A stretch of DNA of 64,000 nucleotides, taken from NCBI GenBank assembly GCA_002104905.1, contig MCFE01000334.1:1-64000 (forward strand), in the 5' to 3' direction. Numbering within the stretch: position 1 is the first letter of the stretch; each line of letters begins with the position of its first letter. The position numbers and the translations under genes were made by a program. Positions 12,403-20,199 of the stretch are shown one piece after another. Below the pieces are notes generated by a model. That model did no database searches and was not told the DNA's origin. It was given only the letters and a program-made list of their open reading frames with translations. Source of the stretch: Basidiobolus meristosporus CBS 931.73 (lineage: Eukaryota > Basidiobolomycota > Basidiobolomycetes > Basidiobolales > Basidiobolaceae).

Positions 12403-12936
12403 TCATAAAGCATCAGCAACCGTGTTACTATTCCCAGGGCAGTAGACAATCTCCAAGTCAAATTGCTGAATGTATTCACTCCATCTTGTCATTCTTCTGG
12501 ATAGAACCTTCTGAGCAAATATATAGTTCAGTGAGGCATGATCAGTCTTTACTGTACATTTGACTCCTTCAATATAGCATCTCCAGGTCTTCAGGCAGTG
12601 TATTATAGCAAGCATCTCCTACTCATGCACAGGATAGTTTTGTTCTGCTGAGTTCAGTTTCTTGGACTCAAAGGCAACTGGATAGTCCTTTCCCTTGTGT
12701 TCTTGGTTTAGTACTCCACCAATTGCATAATCTGAAGCATCTGTGCACCGGGTAAACTCTTTTCTGAAGTCAGGTACTCATAAGCCTGGCAGCTTAGCAA
12801 GTTCATTCTTGAGCATCTGAAATGCAGTCTCACAAGCAATGTCCCACTTGAAGGTGTTGTCTTTCTTGAGGATATCAGTTAAAGGGGCTGCAATGCTTGC
12901 AAAGGACTTGACAAATCTCCAATAATAGGAAACCAG
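12403..12936 (-). pseudogene. Gypsy RT thumb/RNase H region, truncated at the foreign block
   Basis: From the junction at about 12,936 the - strand reads LVSYYWRFVKSFASIAAPLT, the segment that normally follows the reverse transcriptase palm, then LKKDNTFKWDIACETAFQ. RNase H continues with KTDHASLNYI and ends WSEYIQQFDLEIVYCPGNSN. The catalytic YxDD palm is absent from the window because the foreign block starts exactly here. Stops also occur between about 12,620 and 12,780. This edge defines the left boundary of the captured DNA. Confidence 0.8.
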
Positions 12937-13463
12937 TGGTAATAGTGTGTAAAGAGCCGTATAATAGTGCGTGTAATGTGACGGGGGTAGAGTATGCGTC
13001 AGGGATAGGGTTAATGCCGTTGTTGGAGTGTAGGAAGAATCCAATGGAGGCAATATTAATGGCAAAGAAAGTAGGGTTAGAGTATGAGGTAAATATGCCA
13101 GAGCCAAAAGAGATGTTAAGACAATGGGTATCACAGGGGGTGTTTATGATAAACGTAGGATTTATGGTGGGGGTGAATTGTGATAAATTTTTGGCAAATC
13201 ATAGAATATTGTGGGAAGAGTTTACGAGGGAGCTGTTAAAGTATATATATGTGAAGAGGGGAGGGAGAATAGTAACAATATTAATAGGGATGGATGCAAT
13301 AAATTTAGCAGATTGCGTAGGGTCAAAGTATTTGACAAAAGTGGGGAAGATAGGGGATATGAATGGGTTGGATAAAAAGTTTGAGGAGGAGAATATATTT
13401 ATAAGGGTGAATGAGATGTTGATATATGAGATGGAGACAATGCCGATAGTGTGGTATCCATAA
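12936..13463 (+). pseudogene. Uracil-DNA glycosylase, poxvirus-type, 5'-truncated at the Gypsy junction
   Basis: Family 1 UDGs excise uracil from DNA; in poxviruses the homologue is also a replication processivity component. Visible marks are the motif A position KPVVIVCKEPYN at the very start, the block MLRQWVSQGVFMINVG, then NHRILWEEFTRELLKYI and VTILIGMDA, ending in a short tail after IRVNEMLIYEM. The usual GxDPY core reads KEPYN, so the catalytic Asp is Glu here. The open frame begins only 2-6 codons before motif A, right at the Gypsy border, so some 50-60 N-terminal residues are missing and no ATG is available. The 3' end is intact and followed by an AT palindrome. The poxvirus-like grouping rests on spacing and the tail, not on a search. 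Confidence 0.7.
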
Positions 13464-13494
13464 ATGGGGAATGGTTGAAGAAGGTAAGAAGTTA

Positions 13495-13504
13495 TTTTTT
13501 AAAA
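13495..13504 (+). terminator. AT palindrome downstream of the UDG gene
   Basis: TTTTTTAAAA about 32 bases after the stop. The same type of element follows several other genes of the block, so a role in 3'-end formation is inferred from position only. Confidence 0.35.
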
Positions 13505-13540
13505 GGTGTGGGCATGGAAGACAGAAGTATTTTAGGCGTT

Positions 13541-14045
13541 GAAGTTTAGGTTTGATCCAAGATGAGTTAGTTAGCTTTAAAAAAGTTTTATACGCTCAAG
13601 TTTAATATGAGATGAGTTAGTTAGCTTTAAACGCTTAAGTTTAATATAAGATGAGTTAGTTAGTTTTAAAAAAGTTTTATACGCTCAAGTTTAATATAAG
13701 ATGAGTTAGTTAGTTTTAAAAAAGTTTTATACGCTCAAGTTTAATATGAGATAAGTTAGTTAGTTTGATCCAAGATGAGTTAGATCTAAGATAAGTTAGT
13801 TTGTTTTAAAACAGGTTTAGACATTTAGGTTTGATCCAAGATAAGTTTGTTTGTTTTAAAACAGGTTTAGACGTTTAGGTTTGATCCAAGATAAGTTTGT
13901 TTGTTTTAAAACAGGTTTAGATGTTTAGGTTTGATCCAAGATAAGTTTGTTTGTTTTAAAACAGGTTTAGACGTTTAGGTTTGATCCAAGATAAGTTAGT
14001 TTGTTTTAAAAAAGTTTTATACGCTCAAGTTTAATATAAGATATG
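13541..14045. repeat. 50-bp tandem array between convergent viral genes (array 1)
   Basis: About ten units with a 50-base period fill the gap between the UDG gene and the convergent gene ending at 14,131. Two sub-types alternate in blocks, one with GTTTTATACGCTCAAG and one with AACAGGTTTAGACGTTTAGG; both share GATAAGTT/GATGAGTT and a TTTTAAAA core. Confidence 0.85.
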
Positions 14046-14080
14046 TTTGATCTAAAATATTAACATCCGATAAAAAACAC

Positions 14081-14090
14081 TTTTTAAAAA
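14081..14090 (-). terminator. AT palindrome downstream of the Gly-Leu repeat gene
   Basis: A perfect inverted repeat, ACTTTTTAAAAAGT, about 40 bases beyond the stop at 14,131, of the same class as those after other genes in the block. Confidence 0.4.
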
Positions 14091-14130
14091 GTATAATAAT
14101 CAAAAGCTGATATGATCATGCACACAACAA

Positions 14131-15194
14131 TTATTTATTTAAGGCAGCAACATTTGTAACAGCACTAAACAAAGAGTTTGCAACATAAACGTCATCTTCG
14201 CCAATAGTTTCCATAATCTTTTGGATATCTTCCTTGTCCAATTTATCAAAGTCTTGCTTGCCATTCTTACGAATAATCATGACAACATTCTTATCACCCA
14301 ATACTTGGTCCACTTCCTTGATAATAGTTTCTCCAGGTTCCTTATCAACTGGAGCGGTTTCAACGGGAACCGATGATGAAGGAGCACTAATGTTTACAAC
14401 TGGTGGAGTAGTTGAAATGGCATTTACCTTATTGGCCAAGTCAGAAATGCATTTAGTTAAAACAATAACACTGTTGCAAAGTTCTTGATATGCATTTGTT
14501 TGACCAGCCAAAAAATTATTTAAACTGTTAAAAGCAGATTTTAGAAAGACATCTTTGTTATCAGCAATTCTAGAAAGTTCGTTGACTAAAGGTGTAAAAT
14601 CAAACGCTTGGGGTGTTGGCAAAGATAAAGCCTGGTATCAGAGGTAGGAATAGAAAAGGGTTGTTGGGGTTGTTTGTATTTAATCTTAACACTACCAAGA
14701 TGTTTAATACCCAAATCAGTTGGCACATTGTTATTAACATTAGATGATTTTGGTTTGGATGGTTCAAGATCTCCCAATCCACCAAGGCCACCAAGGCCAC
14801 CAATACCACCCAATTTTTTGGGCTTGTTCAAACCGCCAATAGATTTAGGTTTAGTAGGCTTGTCTTCAGACTTGTCGCCAATGTCCCCCAATCCACCTAA
14901 TCCACCAAGGCCACCAAGACCACCTAATATAATGGGTTTGCCCAATCCACCTAAACTTTCAAGCTTTGATTTATTGGTATTAATATCCAGAACTTCATCA
15001 GAAGGAAAATCCAAAGCCAAAGGTTTGACAAAAGGTTCAGGTTGTTTGTCAACAGTATTGGGAAAAGATAAACCGCCCAAACCACCAAGACCACTTAACT
15101 TTTTACCACAGTTAGAATCCATTAAATCTTCGTTAATAACATATCCTCCATCACTACTATAATCTGATGAAAAAAAGTCTTCTATATCAGACAT
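14131..15194 (-). pseudogene. Gly-Leu repeat viral-like protein, one frameshift
   Basis: I do not recognise this gene. It starts with ATG at 15,194 and an acidic, Ser/Asp-rich N-terminus (DIEDFFSSDYSSD). The middle (about residues 35-150) is built from runs of GLGGLGG separated by Lys/Pro-rich linkers. The frame is lost near 14,640 and continues one base over, giving a C-terminal half of about 160 residues with a helical stretch, a Pro/Ser/Val linker and an acidic end. The two frames abut without overlap loss, so one gene of about 350 residues with a single-base indel is the simplest reading. Two overlapping genes are the alternative. Downstream lies array 1; upstream is a poly(A/T) tract. 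Confidence 0.6.
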
Positions 15195-15300
15195 TTGATC
15201 AAAGTTCTTAATGCTGAAAAAAATTTTAAAAAAATATATTAGTTATCATTTCAAATCTGCCAGATGCGTCTATTATACAATACATGCAATAAAACGTGAA

Positions 15301-15666
15301 TTAATCAAAGATTTTACTTTTGTTGTTTAATCTTTGGGCAGCAGATGCTAGTGACGCCAAAGCATTGTCAGGGATTTTATTTCTAACTAAAGGAATAGTA
15401 TCGTTCCGTCAAGAATGTTTGGATTTGGGGGATATAAGTACACCAGAGTTGTTTAAAGTCATACCACATACTTTATCTATTTTGCTATCTTTCCAGACAA
15501 CAGAACCTTCACGGTTCTTAACTTTAAGAATGTTGGCATTTATAAGTCTAACGCTAGCATCGGTACCTTTGCCGATAACATTGGCGAAATCATAAAACGG
15601 GTTGTCAGAAGGTCTAAAAGTAGGAGAATAGTTAGCTTGAATAGAATAAAATTTGGAAGAAGTCAT
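15301..15666 (-). pseudogene. Small viral-like protein with an in-frame stop
   Basis: Unknown function. The frame starts with ATG at 15,666 (MTSSKFYSIQ) and reads 85 codons to a TGA at 15,411-15,409. It then continues in the same frame for 35 codons (RNDTIPLVRN ... SKIF) to a TAA at 15,301. The continuation has normal amino-acid composition, so the TGA looks like a nonsense mutation or a sequencing error rather than the original end. Same strand as the neighbour at 15,194, with about 105 bases between them. Confidence 0.6.
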
Positions 15667-15794
15667 AGTATACAGAGAAAAAAGAATGTTTGCTTAGTAT
15701 AATAAACCAGATTGACCCTCTCTCACTTTAAAGTTTTGGATAAAAAAAGAAATAAGTTTTTAACAACAATGAGAAGAAAAAAAACTTGAACGGA

Positions 15795-15807
15795 AAATAT
15801 ATATATG
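15795..15807 (+). promoter_or_regulatory. AT-rich promoter-like element upstream of the 280-residue gene
   Basis: AAATATATATATG, 31 bases before the start codon at 15,839. The identical 13-mer lies just upstream of the polymerase gene on the other strand. In such AT-rich DNA chance identity is possible. Confidence 0.3.
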
Positions 15808-15838
15808 TGTATTACAAATTTGTGCCAAGAGTAAGAAC

Positions 15839-16681
15839 ATGATGACAAGTGAGTTTGAGAAATTTGTATCCGAGAACATTTCTTATGGAGTATGTTTTGT
15901 TCAAGAAGAGCCATTTAGTAAGTATTTTGTGGATGCGGAATTTGTGTCAACAAAGTTCATAGAGATGGAGATAAAGAAATTGGAGGAGGAATGTGGGACA
16001 ATATCGGATAAGATTAGAATGGCATTTAAGATATTAAAGGGTTCTAAGCAAGAGTTGGAGAACAGATTGGAGAATATTAAGGGAGGATGTATAAGATACA
16101 TAGACCAGATACACCAAGAGAATGGTAAGACTGTAATAGTTTTGCCAAAAGCAATGAGTGGGGGTAAATCTAAGAAAGCGTTAAAGAAACTGTTGAATGA
16201 TGCGGTGAACCAGTTAAAGTTTAATATTTTATCTGTAACTAAAGCAATGCACGTATATGATATTTTTGTGTCAAGAATTAGATATGGGATAACAGAAATA
16301 ATATCTAGTATAGAGATACATTACAATGAATATCCGAATAAGTTTACGTTAACAACGGAGCCAGATTTAAAATATGATAACATGGGGTATATCACGGATA
16401 AGTTGGATGTGATATTAAATGGTATGGTGAAGGCGGTGATAGCGGATATAAACAAAGGAGAGATAAAGTTTATAAGATTGGAAAAGGTTTTAGAATTGTT
16501 GAAAGTGGAGGATACAGATGACTTGATAAAGATAGCAGTAATAGCTGGAACAAGAGCAAATACTGGGTTAGGGGAGTTATTTTTGAGAAGAATATTGGAT
16601 GATGGGTATGAGCGAGAGGAGTTGGATAGGCTCATGGAGGAGAGTAATTTAAAGAGATATGTGGAGAAGTATGAAAACTAA
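15839..16681 (+). CDS. Intact 280-residue protein of the viral block, function unknown
   Basis: The longest undamaged + strand gene in the block. It opens with tandem ATG codons at 15,839, an AT-rich element 31 bases upstream, and runs without stops to 16,681. The predicted protein is Lys/Glu/Ile-rich and mostly helical. A charged stretch at about residues 45-85 (IEMEIKKLEEECG, KQELENRLENI) may form a coiled coil, and a basic loop AMSGGKSKKALKKLL follows at about 105-120. No signal peptide, membrane segment or zinc motif is visible, and I cannot link it to a family. It faces the gene ending at 17,069, with a tandem array between them. Survival of the full frame beside broken neighbours is notable. 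Confidence 0.75.
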   Translation: MMTSEFEKFVSENISYGVCFVQEEPFSKYFVDAEFVSTKFIEMEIKKLEEECGTISDKIRMAFKILKGSKQELENRLENIKGGCIRYIDQIHQENGKTVIVLPKAMSGGKSKKALKKLLNDAVNQLKFNILSVTKAMHVYDIFVSRIRYGITEIISSIEIHYNEYPNKFTLTTEPDLKYDNMGYITDKLDVILNGMVKAVIADINKGEIKFIRLEKVLELLKVEDTDDLIKIAVIAGTRANTGLGELFLRRILDDGYEREELDRLMEESNLKRYVEKYEN

Positions 16682-16795
16682 ACAAGATATATGAGTTATA
16701 TATATGTGAAAGAAAAATAGGTTAAGTTTTTGAGATAAGAACGTTAAGAATATATGAGTGAAAAAGTATGAATAAAAAAATAAATCAGAAGTTGT

Positions 16796-17050
16796 TAGAA
16801 GTAAAAAAAAAGTTTTGTAAAAGGTTTAAACCAAAGTTAGTTCAGGTTAAAGAAAAGATTTTTAAAAAGGGTTTAAATTAAAGTTATAGTTTAAGTTATA
16901 GAAAAGATTTTTAAAAAGGGTTTAAATTAAAGTTATAGTTTGAGTTAAAGAAAAGATTTTTAAAAAGGGTTTAAATTGAAGTTATAGTTATAGTTAAAGA
17001 AAAGATTTTTAAAAAAGGTTTAAACCAATACTTATATTTCAAGTTAAAAA
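16796..17050. repeat. About 50-bp tandem array between convergent viral genes (array 2)
   Basis: About five units, 49-51 bases each, built around GATTTTTAAAAAGGGTTTAAA and AAGTTATAGTT. The array occupies the gap between the 280-residue gene and the convergent 73-residue gene, as array 1 does between its neighbours. Confidence 0.85.
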
Positions 17051-17068
17051 AAAATACTTTTTGCATTT

Positions 17069-17290
17069 TTACAACAGTTGGCATATTAACTTGTAATACT
17101 TTATTAATCTTGGTCTAATCTCTTGTGGGTGAACCTTTTGTACATAAAGTCTTAACTCTTTTATGTTGTCTTTCCCAATCTGCAAAAAACAATCATACGC
17201 TTTCTCCATCGTCGGTTCATGTAAATTATTTCTTACTAACGGTTCTAATCTTGACAATATTAAATCTAACCTATCCTGTTTTGAATCCAT
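17069..17290 (-). CDS. Small viral-like protein, 73 residues, unknown
   Basis: Open from ATG at 17,290 (MDSKQDRLDLILSRLEPLV) to 17,069. The protein is helical and mildly basic, with no recognisable motif. Its start lies 38 bases from the end of the next gene on the same strand (17,328), and an AT palindrome lies in that gap. Compact spacing and matching base composition support it as a real gene, but its size leaves room for doubt. Confidence 0.5.
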   Translation of the reverse strand: MDSKQDRLDLILSRLEPLVRNNLHEPTMEKAYDCFLQIGKDNIKELRLYVQKVHPQEIRPRLIKYYKLICQLL

Positions 17291-17303
17291 CCTAGACAAA
17301 ATA

Positions 17304-17314
17304 TTTTTTAAAAA
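17304..17314 (-). terminator. AT palindrome between two - strand viral genes
   Basis: TTTTTTAAAAA, 14 bases beyond the stop at 17,328 and upstream of the 73-residue gene; same class as the other AT palindromes in the block. Confidence 0.35.
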
Positions 17315-17327
17315 GTTTTAATTACAA

Positions 17328-18020
17328 TCATTCCATAACTTTTCTGGCCATAGCAATAATAGTTTTTCTGTTGTCTTTGGCAATATATTTTTGGTCTTTC
17401 TCTTTATCATGTTTCAACAAAGGAAACTCAGAAAGATCTAATAATTCAGCCAAGAAATTATCCATGTACATACCAACATCAGTCTTTAAGTTGCTCAAGT
17501 TAATGTATTGGGTTAACATAGTTCTGACATCGGTTAAACAAGTTTCTTTGTTGGGGTTGTATCTTAAACTAAGATCTTTTAACGTTGAAGCTTTGTCGTG
17601 CAACATTTTAACACGTTGGTTAGTTGGTACAGACTTGGTAAAGAAGGTTATCTTTTTTTCTTTGTTGTCATCAGATTGCTTGTTCTTTGGCTTAGATTTG
17701 ATAATTTTTAAGGGAGATGCGCATACAGGATTAATAACTTTGGTTTGTAAATTCTTTTCAGTGATTTCCATTCTTTGGCTGATAATTTTGGCAAGATCTT
17801 TATTGTTACCAATTTTTCTAATCATGTTGCAGGCATCTCGAAAATCTTCGAATTGATTTTTGGTAAATCTGAGTTTAAAAACTCTTTCTTCAGAATGTCC
17901 AATAGGTTCTTGAATAGCTTCACCGGAAACGTTTACAGCCAATTTGCCTAAACTTTTGGCAAGAGAGAGGACATTATCAGAAGTATTGGATTTGGTTGCG
18001 TTTGTGCTTAAATCTGGAAT
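17328..18020 (-). pseudogene. Viral-like protein of about 230 residues lacking a start codon
   Basis: The frame is open from 18,020 (after a TAA) to 17,328, but no ATG lies in its first 100 codons, so the start is lost, mutated or non-canonical. The protein is basic and helical, with a Lys-rich linker in the middle (KSKPKNKQSDDNKEKK) and an internal Met-rich amphipathic C-terminal half (TMLTQYINLS). I do not recognise it. Upstream sequence (18,021-18,240) is AT-rich without another coding frame. Together with the stops in neighbouring genes this fits an eroding viral relic. Confidence 0.5.
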
Positions 18021-18239
18021 TTACAGATACTTGATTTAAAAGTCAAAAATTGTAGAGTCAATCTTAAATATATCCAATAACTAGCAAGTAATTATAATCA
18101 CTTGAACATTATAATGGTAACTATATATTTTTTCAAATTCAAGAAATAATTTTATCATATTTATGTACCAAAAATATATATAATATGTTCAGTCATTCAA
18201 CATTTAACTTTTTTTACATAATAGTTTTTAAAGAAAAGT

Positions 18240-18440
18240 CTTTAATTAAGCGTTGATTTTGTTTGTCAAAAAAGTTTTTAATTAAACGTTAAATATAAGT
18301 TTTAATTTGTTTTTTAAATTCTAATTTTAAATATGATATTTGATGTTTGAAATTTGATGTTTGAAATTTGATATTTGAAATTTGATATTTGAAATTTGAT
18401 ATTTAATATTTGATATTTGATTTTTAAAAAAGTTGTTCAT
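18240..18440. repeat. AT-rich short-period repeats after the RNA polymerase gene
   Basis: Two imperfect copies of TTTTTAATTAA-CGTT occur near 18,240-18,300. Then 18,335-18,420 iterates ATTTGAAATTTGAT with a 14-base period. This lies between two - strand genes and contains no open frame. Confidence 0.65.
18421..18430 (-). terminator. AT palindrome downstream of the polymerase gene
   Basis: TTTTTAAAAA, 29 bases beyond the stop at 18,459. Confidence 0.4.
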
Positions 18441-18458
18441 ATCTAATAAAGTTTAATA

Positions 18459-19538
18459 TTATTTATTCATCTTATTGTCTTCTGCTTTTTGCTCTATAAT
18501 ATCAAAGTTTGCATTTCCTGTTCCCAACGGTATTGTATTATTTATTATTATAGACAAATACACCAACCCTCCCTTGTCTACCAATTTGTGTTTTGTTGAT
18601 AAACGTAAATCTTTCTTAGCTTTCTCAAATGCCATTGATGATAAAAATCCTTTGTTGCTCAAATGCAAATTATTTTTTGTAAACGGTGTTACTTTTCCAT
18701 GCCACGTCATAAAATCCGCAATTAATGTTGGATGCAAAGAGTCTTTGTTGTACATTCTCAATAGTTCTTTCCGAATTGCTTTTCTAGCTGCCTCAACACC
18801 TAAATATCTCTCTACATCTTTAATATTATTAGAATAAATATCTTTTAGTTTTATCCCTCTTAGTCTTAACACCTCTTTTATATTTGATCCGTGAGTAATA
18901 ATTTCTCCTTTTCTGTTTGTTCCTATTTTTCTTATTCCAGATATGCCAAAAACTTTTTTGTCTAATGCCTGCAAACAATCTATTAACCCATCTTTGTCAC
19001 CATGATACACATCTATGATACCCAAAAACATTGGGGAATACGTAACATCATAATCTGGAAATAATGTATTACAAAATATTTCTAACGATCTAATTCCTAT
19101 TGCATATAATTTTTGCGGATCCAAATAAAATCTTATTTTTGTATTATTGCCTTGAAAATTTGCTACATCAAGAAACAAACCTAACAAAACACCAATCTTG
19201 TACCAAGAATCTTTGTTGTTTATGCCCAGAAAACTATTAGACATTCCTATAAGTAAACTTTTAAACGTTATTTCTGTAATATCTTTTGGTAGCACGGTAT
19301 CTGGTACATTTGATATAATCATAGATGACATCTTTTGCGTTGTTGGCAAGTCCATAATTTCTTTTATTCCTGGATGTAACATACAAATTTTGGTTCCAGA
19401 AAAACTTTTTGAGCTTGTTCCAGAAGTCTCAGAGTTGCTTTCCAACCCAATTGCATGGAAGGAGCTCAAGTTACTTTGTGTGGCAACTTGCATAACTTCT
19501 TGAGCAGATATAATTCCTATCGGTGTTCCAGGTTCCAT
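18459..19538 (-). CDS. Viral-like RNA polymerase largest subunit, C-terminal (Rpb1 domain 5) stand-alone gene
   Basis: The 359-residue protein begins MEPGTPIGIISAQEVMQ and continues TQSNLSSFHAIG, the bridge-adjacent and trigger-loop segment of the largest RNA polymerase subunit; the trigger-loop His is kept. Near residues 205-290 it carries GIRKIGTN, HGSNIKEVLRLRGI, LGVEAARKAIRKELL and IADFMTWHGK, the cleft and C-terminal signature of Rpb1 domain 5, and it ends near PLGTGNANFDII. There is no CTD tail. An in-frame TGA sits directly before the ATG, and a divergent gene starts 112 bases away, so no upstream coding part is attached. The subunit is therefore encoded in pieces, as archaeal A'/A'' are, or this is a fragment that gained a start. 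The frame is intact. Confidence 0.85.
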   Translation of the reverse strand: MEPGTPIGIISAQEVMQVATQSNLSSFHAIGLESNSETSGTSSKSFSGTKICMLHPGIKEIMDLPTTQKMSSMIISNVPDTVLPKDITEITFKSLLIGMSNSFLGINNKDSWYKIGVLLGLFLDVANFQGNNTKIRFYLDPQKLYAIGIRSLEIFCNTLFPDYDVTYSPMFLGIIDVYHGDKDGLIDCLQALDKKVFGISGIRKIGTNRKGEIITHGSNIKEVLRLRGIKLKDIYSNNIKDVERYLGVEAARKAIRKELLRMYNKDSLHPTLIADFMTWHGKVTPFTKNNLHLSNKGFLSSMAFEKAKKDLRLSTKHKLVDKGGLVYLSIIINNTIPLGTGNANFDIIEQKAEDNKMNK

Positions 19539-19546
19539 GATTCATG

Positions 19547-19559
19547 CATATATATATTT
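19547..19559 (-). promoter_or_regulatory. AT-rich promoter-like element upstream of the polymerase gene
   Basis: AAATATATATATG on the - strand, 8 bases before the ATG at 19,538, in the 112-bp divergent region; identical to the element at 15,795. Confidence 0.3.
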
Positions 19560-19650
19560 GTCAACTTTTTGAACATAACATTTTTTGGATTGAACATTTA
19601 AATCTCATTACTAAATAAGATCTATTTAAGATTCTAACTTTAAATCACCC

Positions 19651-20160
19651 ATGTCCCAAGAAAATTTAGGAAAATAAGCATTATCTGATATTGTTGAATC
19701 TGCCAACAAGATTATTGCGGACATGATTTATACAGTCATGTCTGACTTTAGCAGCAAACTTATTAAAGAAGGCTTAGATTCCGATACTGTTCTCAAATGC
19801 GCTAACAACCTTAGCTCCAATTATCTTGGTGAAGGCGTTAAAATTAGAAAAAAGCCTACTCCTAGAGCTCCTAAGGCTCCTGGTACTACTAAATCTTCTA
19901 GTACTACTAAAAGTTGTTCCAAGCCTACTCCTAAAACTCTTACTTGGGAACCTCATCCTGGAGACCCAGAGAATTATTCTTTCACCAGAGACATTGTACT
20001 TAAGAAGGGCCTTCCTGTACGTTATAACAAGAACAAGAAGGTTGTCTATGTTGGTGGTAAAGATGAGGTATATGACCTTGAAGTTGAAGATGCTATGCTC
20101 TTGAGTAACTGTAACCTTGTCTGTGATATGTCTTTTGCTGGTGTTCCTAAAGCGGAATAA
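19651..20160 (+). pseudogene. Viral-like protein of about 169 residues with an early in-frame stop
   Basis: An ATG at 19,651 begins a frame that meets TAA after eight codons (19,675-19,677) and is then open to 20,160. A later ATG at 19,723 would give 145 residues. The sequence before that second ATG has coding character (ALSDIVESANKIIADM), so the first stop looks secondary. The protein has a helical N-terminus, a Lys/Pro/Ser/Thr-rich linker (KKPTPRAPKAPG) and a C-terminal module beginning TWEPHPGDPENYSFTRD with an acidic stretch. I cannot name it. It is divergent from the polymerase gene with 112 bases between. Confidence 0.6.
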
Positions 20161-20187
20161 ATAAGATATGTTTTTGTCTTAAAACTA

Positions 20188-20197
20188 TTTTTTAAAA
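20188..20197 (+). terminator. AT palindrome downstream of the 169-residue gene
   Basis: TTTTTTAAAA, 28 bases after the stop at 20,160. Confidence 0.35.
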
Positions 20198-20199
20198 GA

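Noticed and set aside
12778-13134. A 118-codon - strand frame spanning the left junction
   Set aside because: Only its C-terminal half is Gypsy pol; the upstream part is the complement of the viral UDG gene read by chance, so it is not a fusion gene.
13541-14045. Possible CRISPR array
   Set aside because: Units are contiguous tandem repeats without unique spacers, in a eukaryotic/viral context.
14674-15162. A + strand frame rich in Pro (repeated PPRPP)
   Set aside because: It is the antisense shadow of the Gly-Leu repeat gene on the - strand.
15320-15595. A + strand 91-codon frame in the viral block
   Set aside because: It overlaps the - strand gene at 15,301-15,666, whose in-frame continuation past a single stop is more convincing.
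17371-17856. A + strand 161-codon hydrophobic frame suggesting a membrane protein
   Set aside because: Antisense of a Lys-rich - strand gene; hydrophobicity is a consequence of the complement of A-rich codons.
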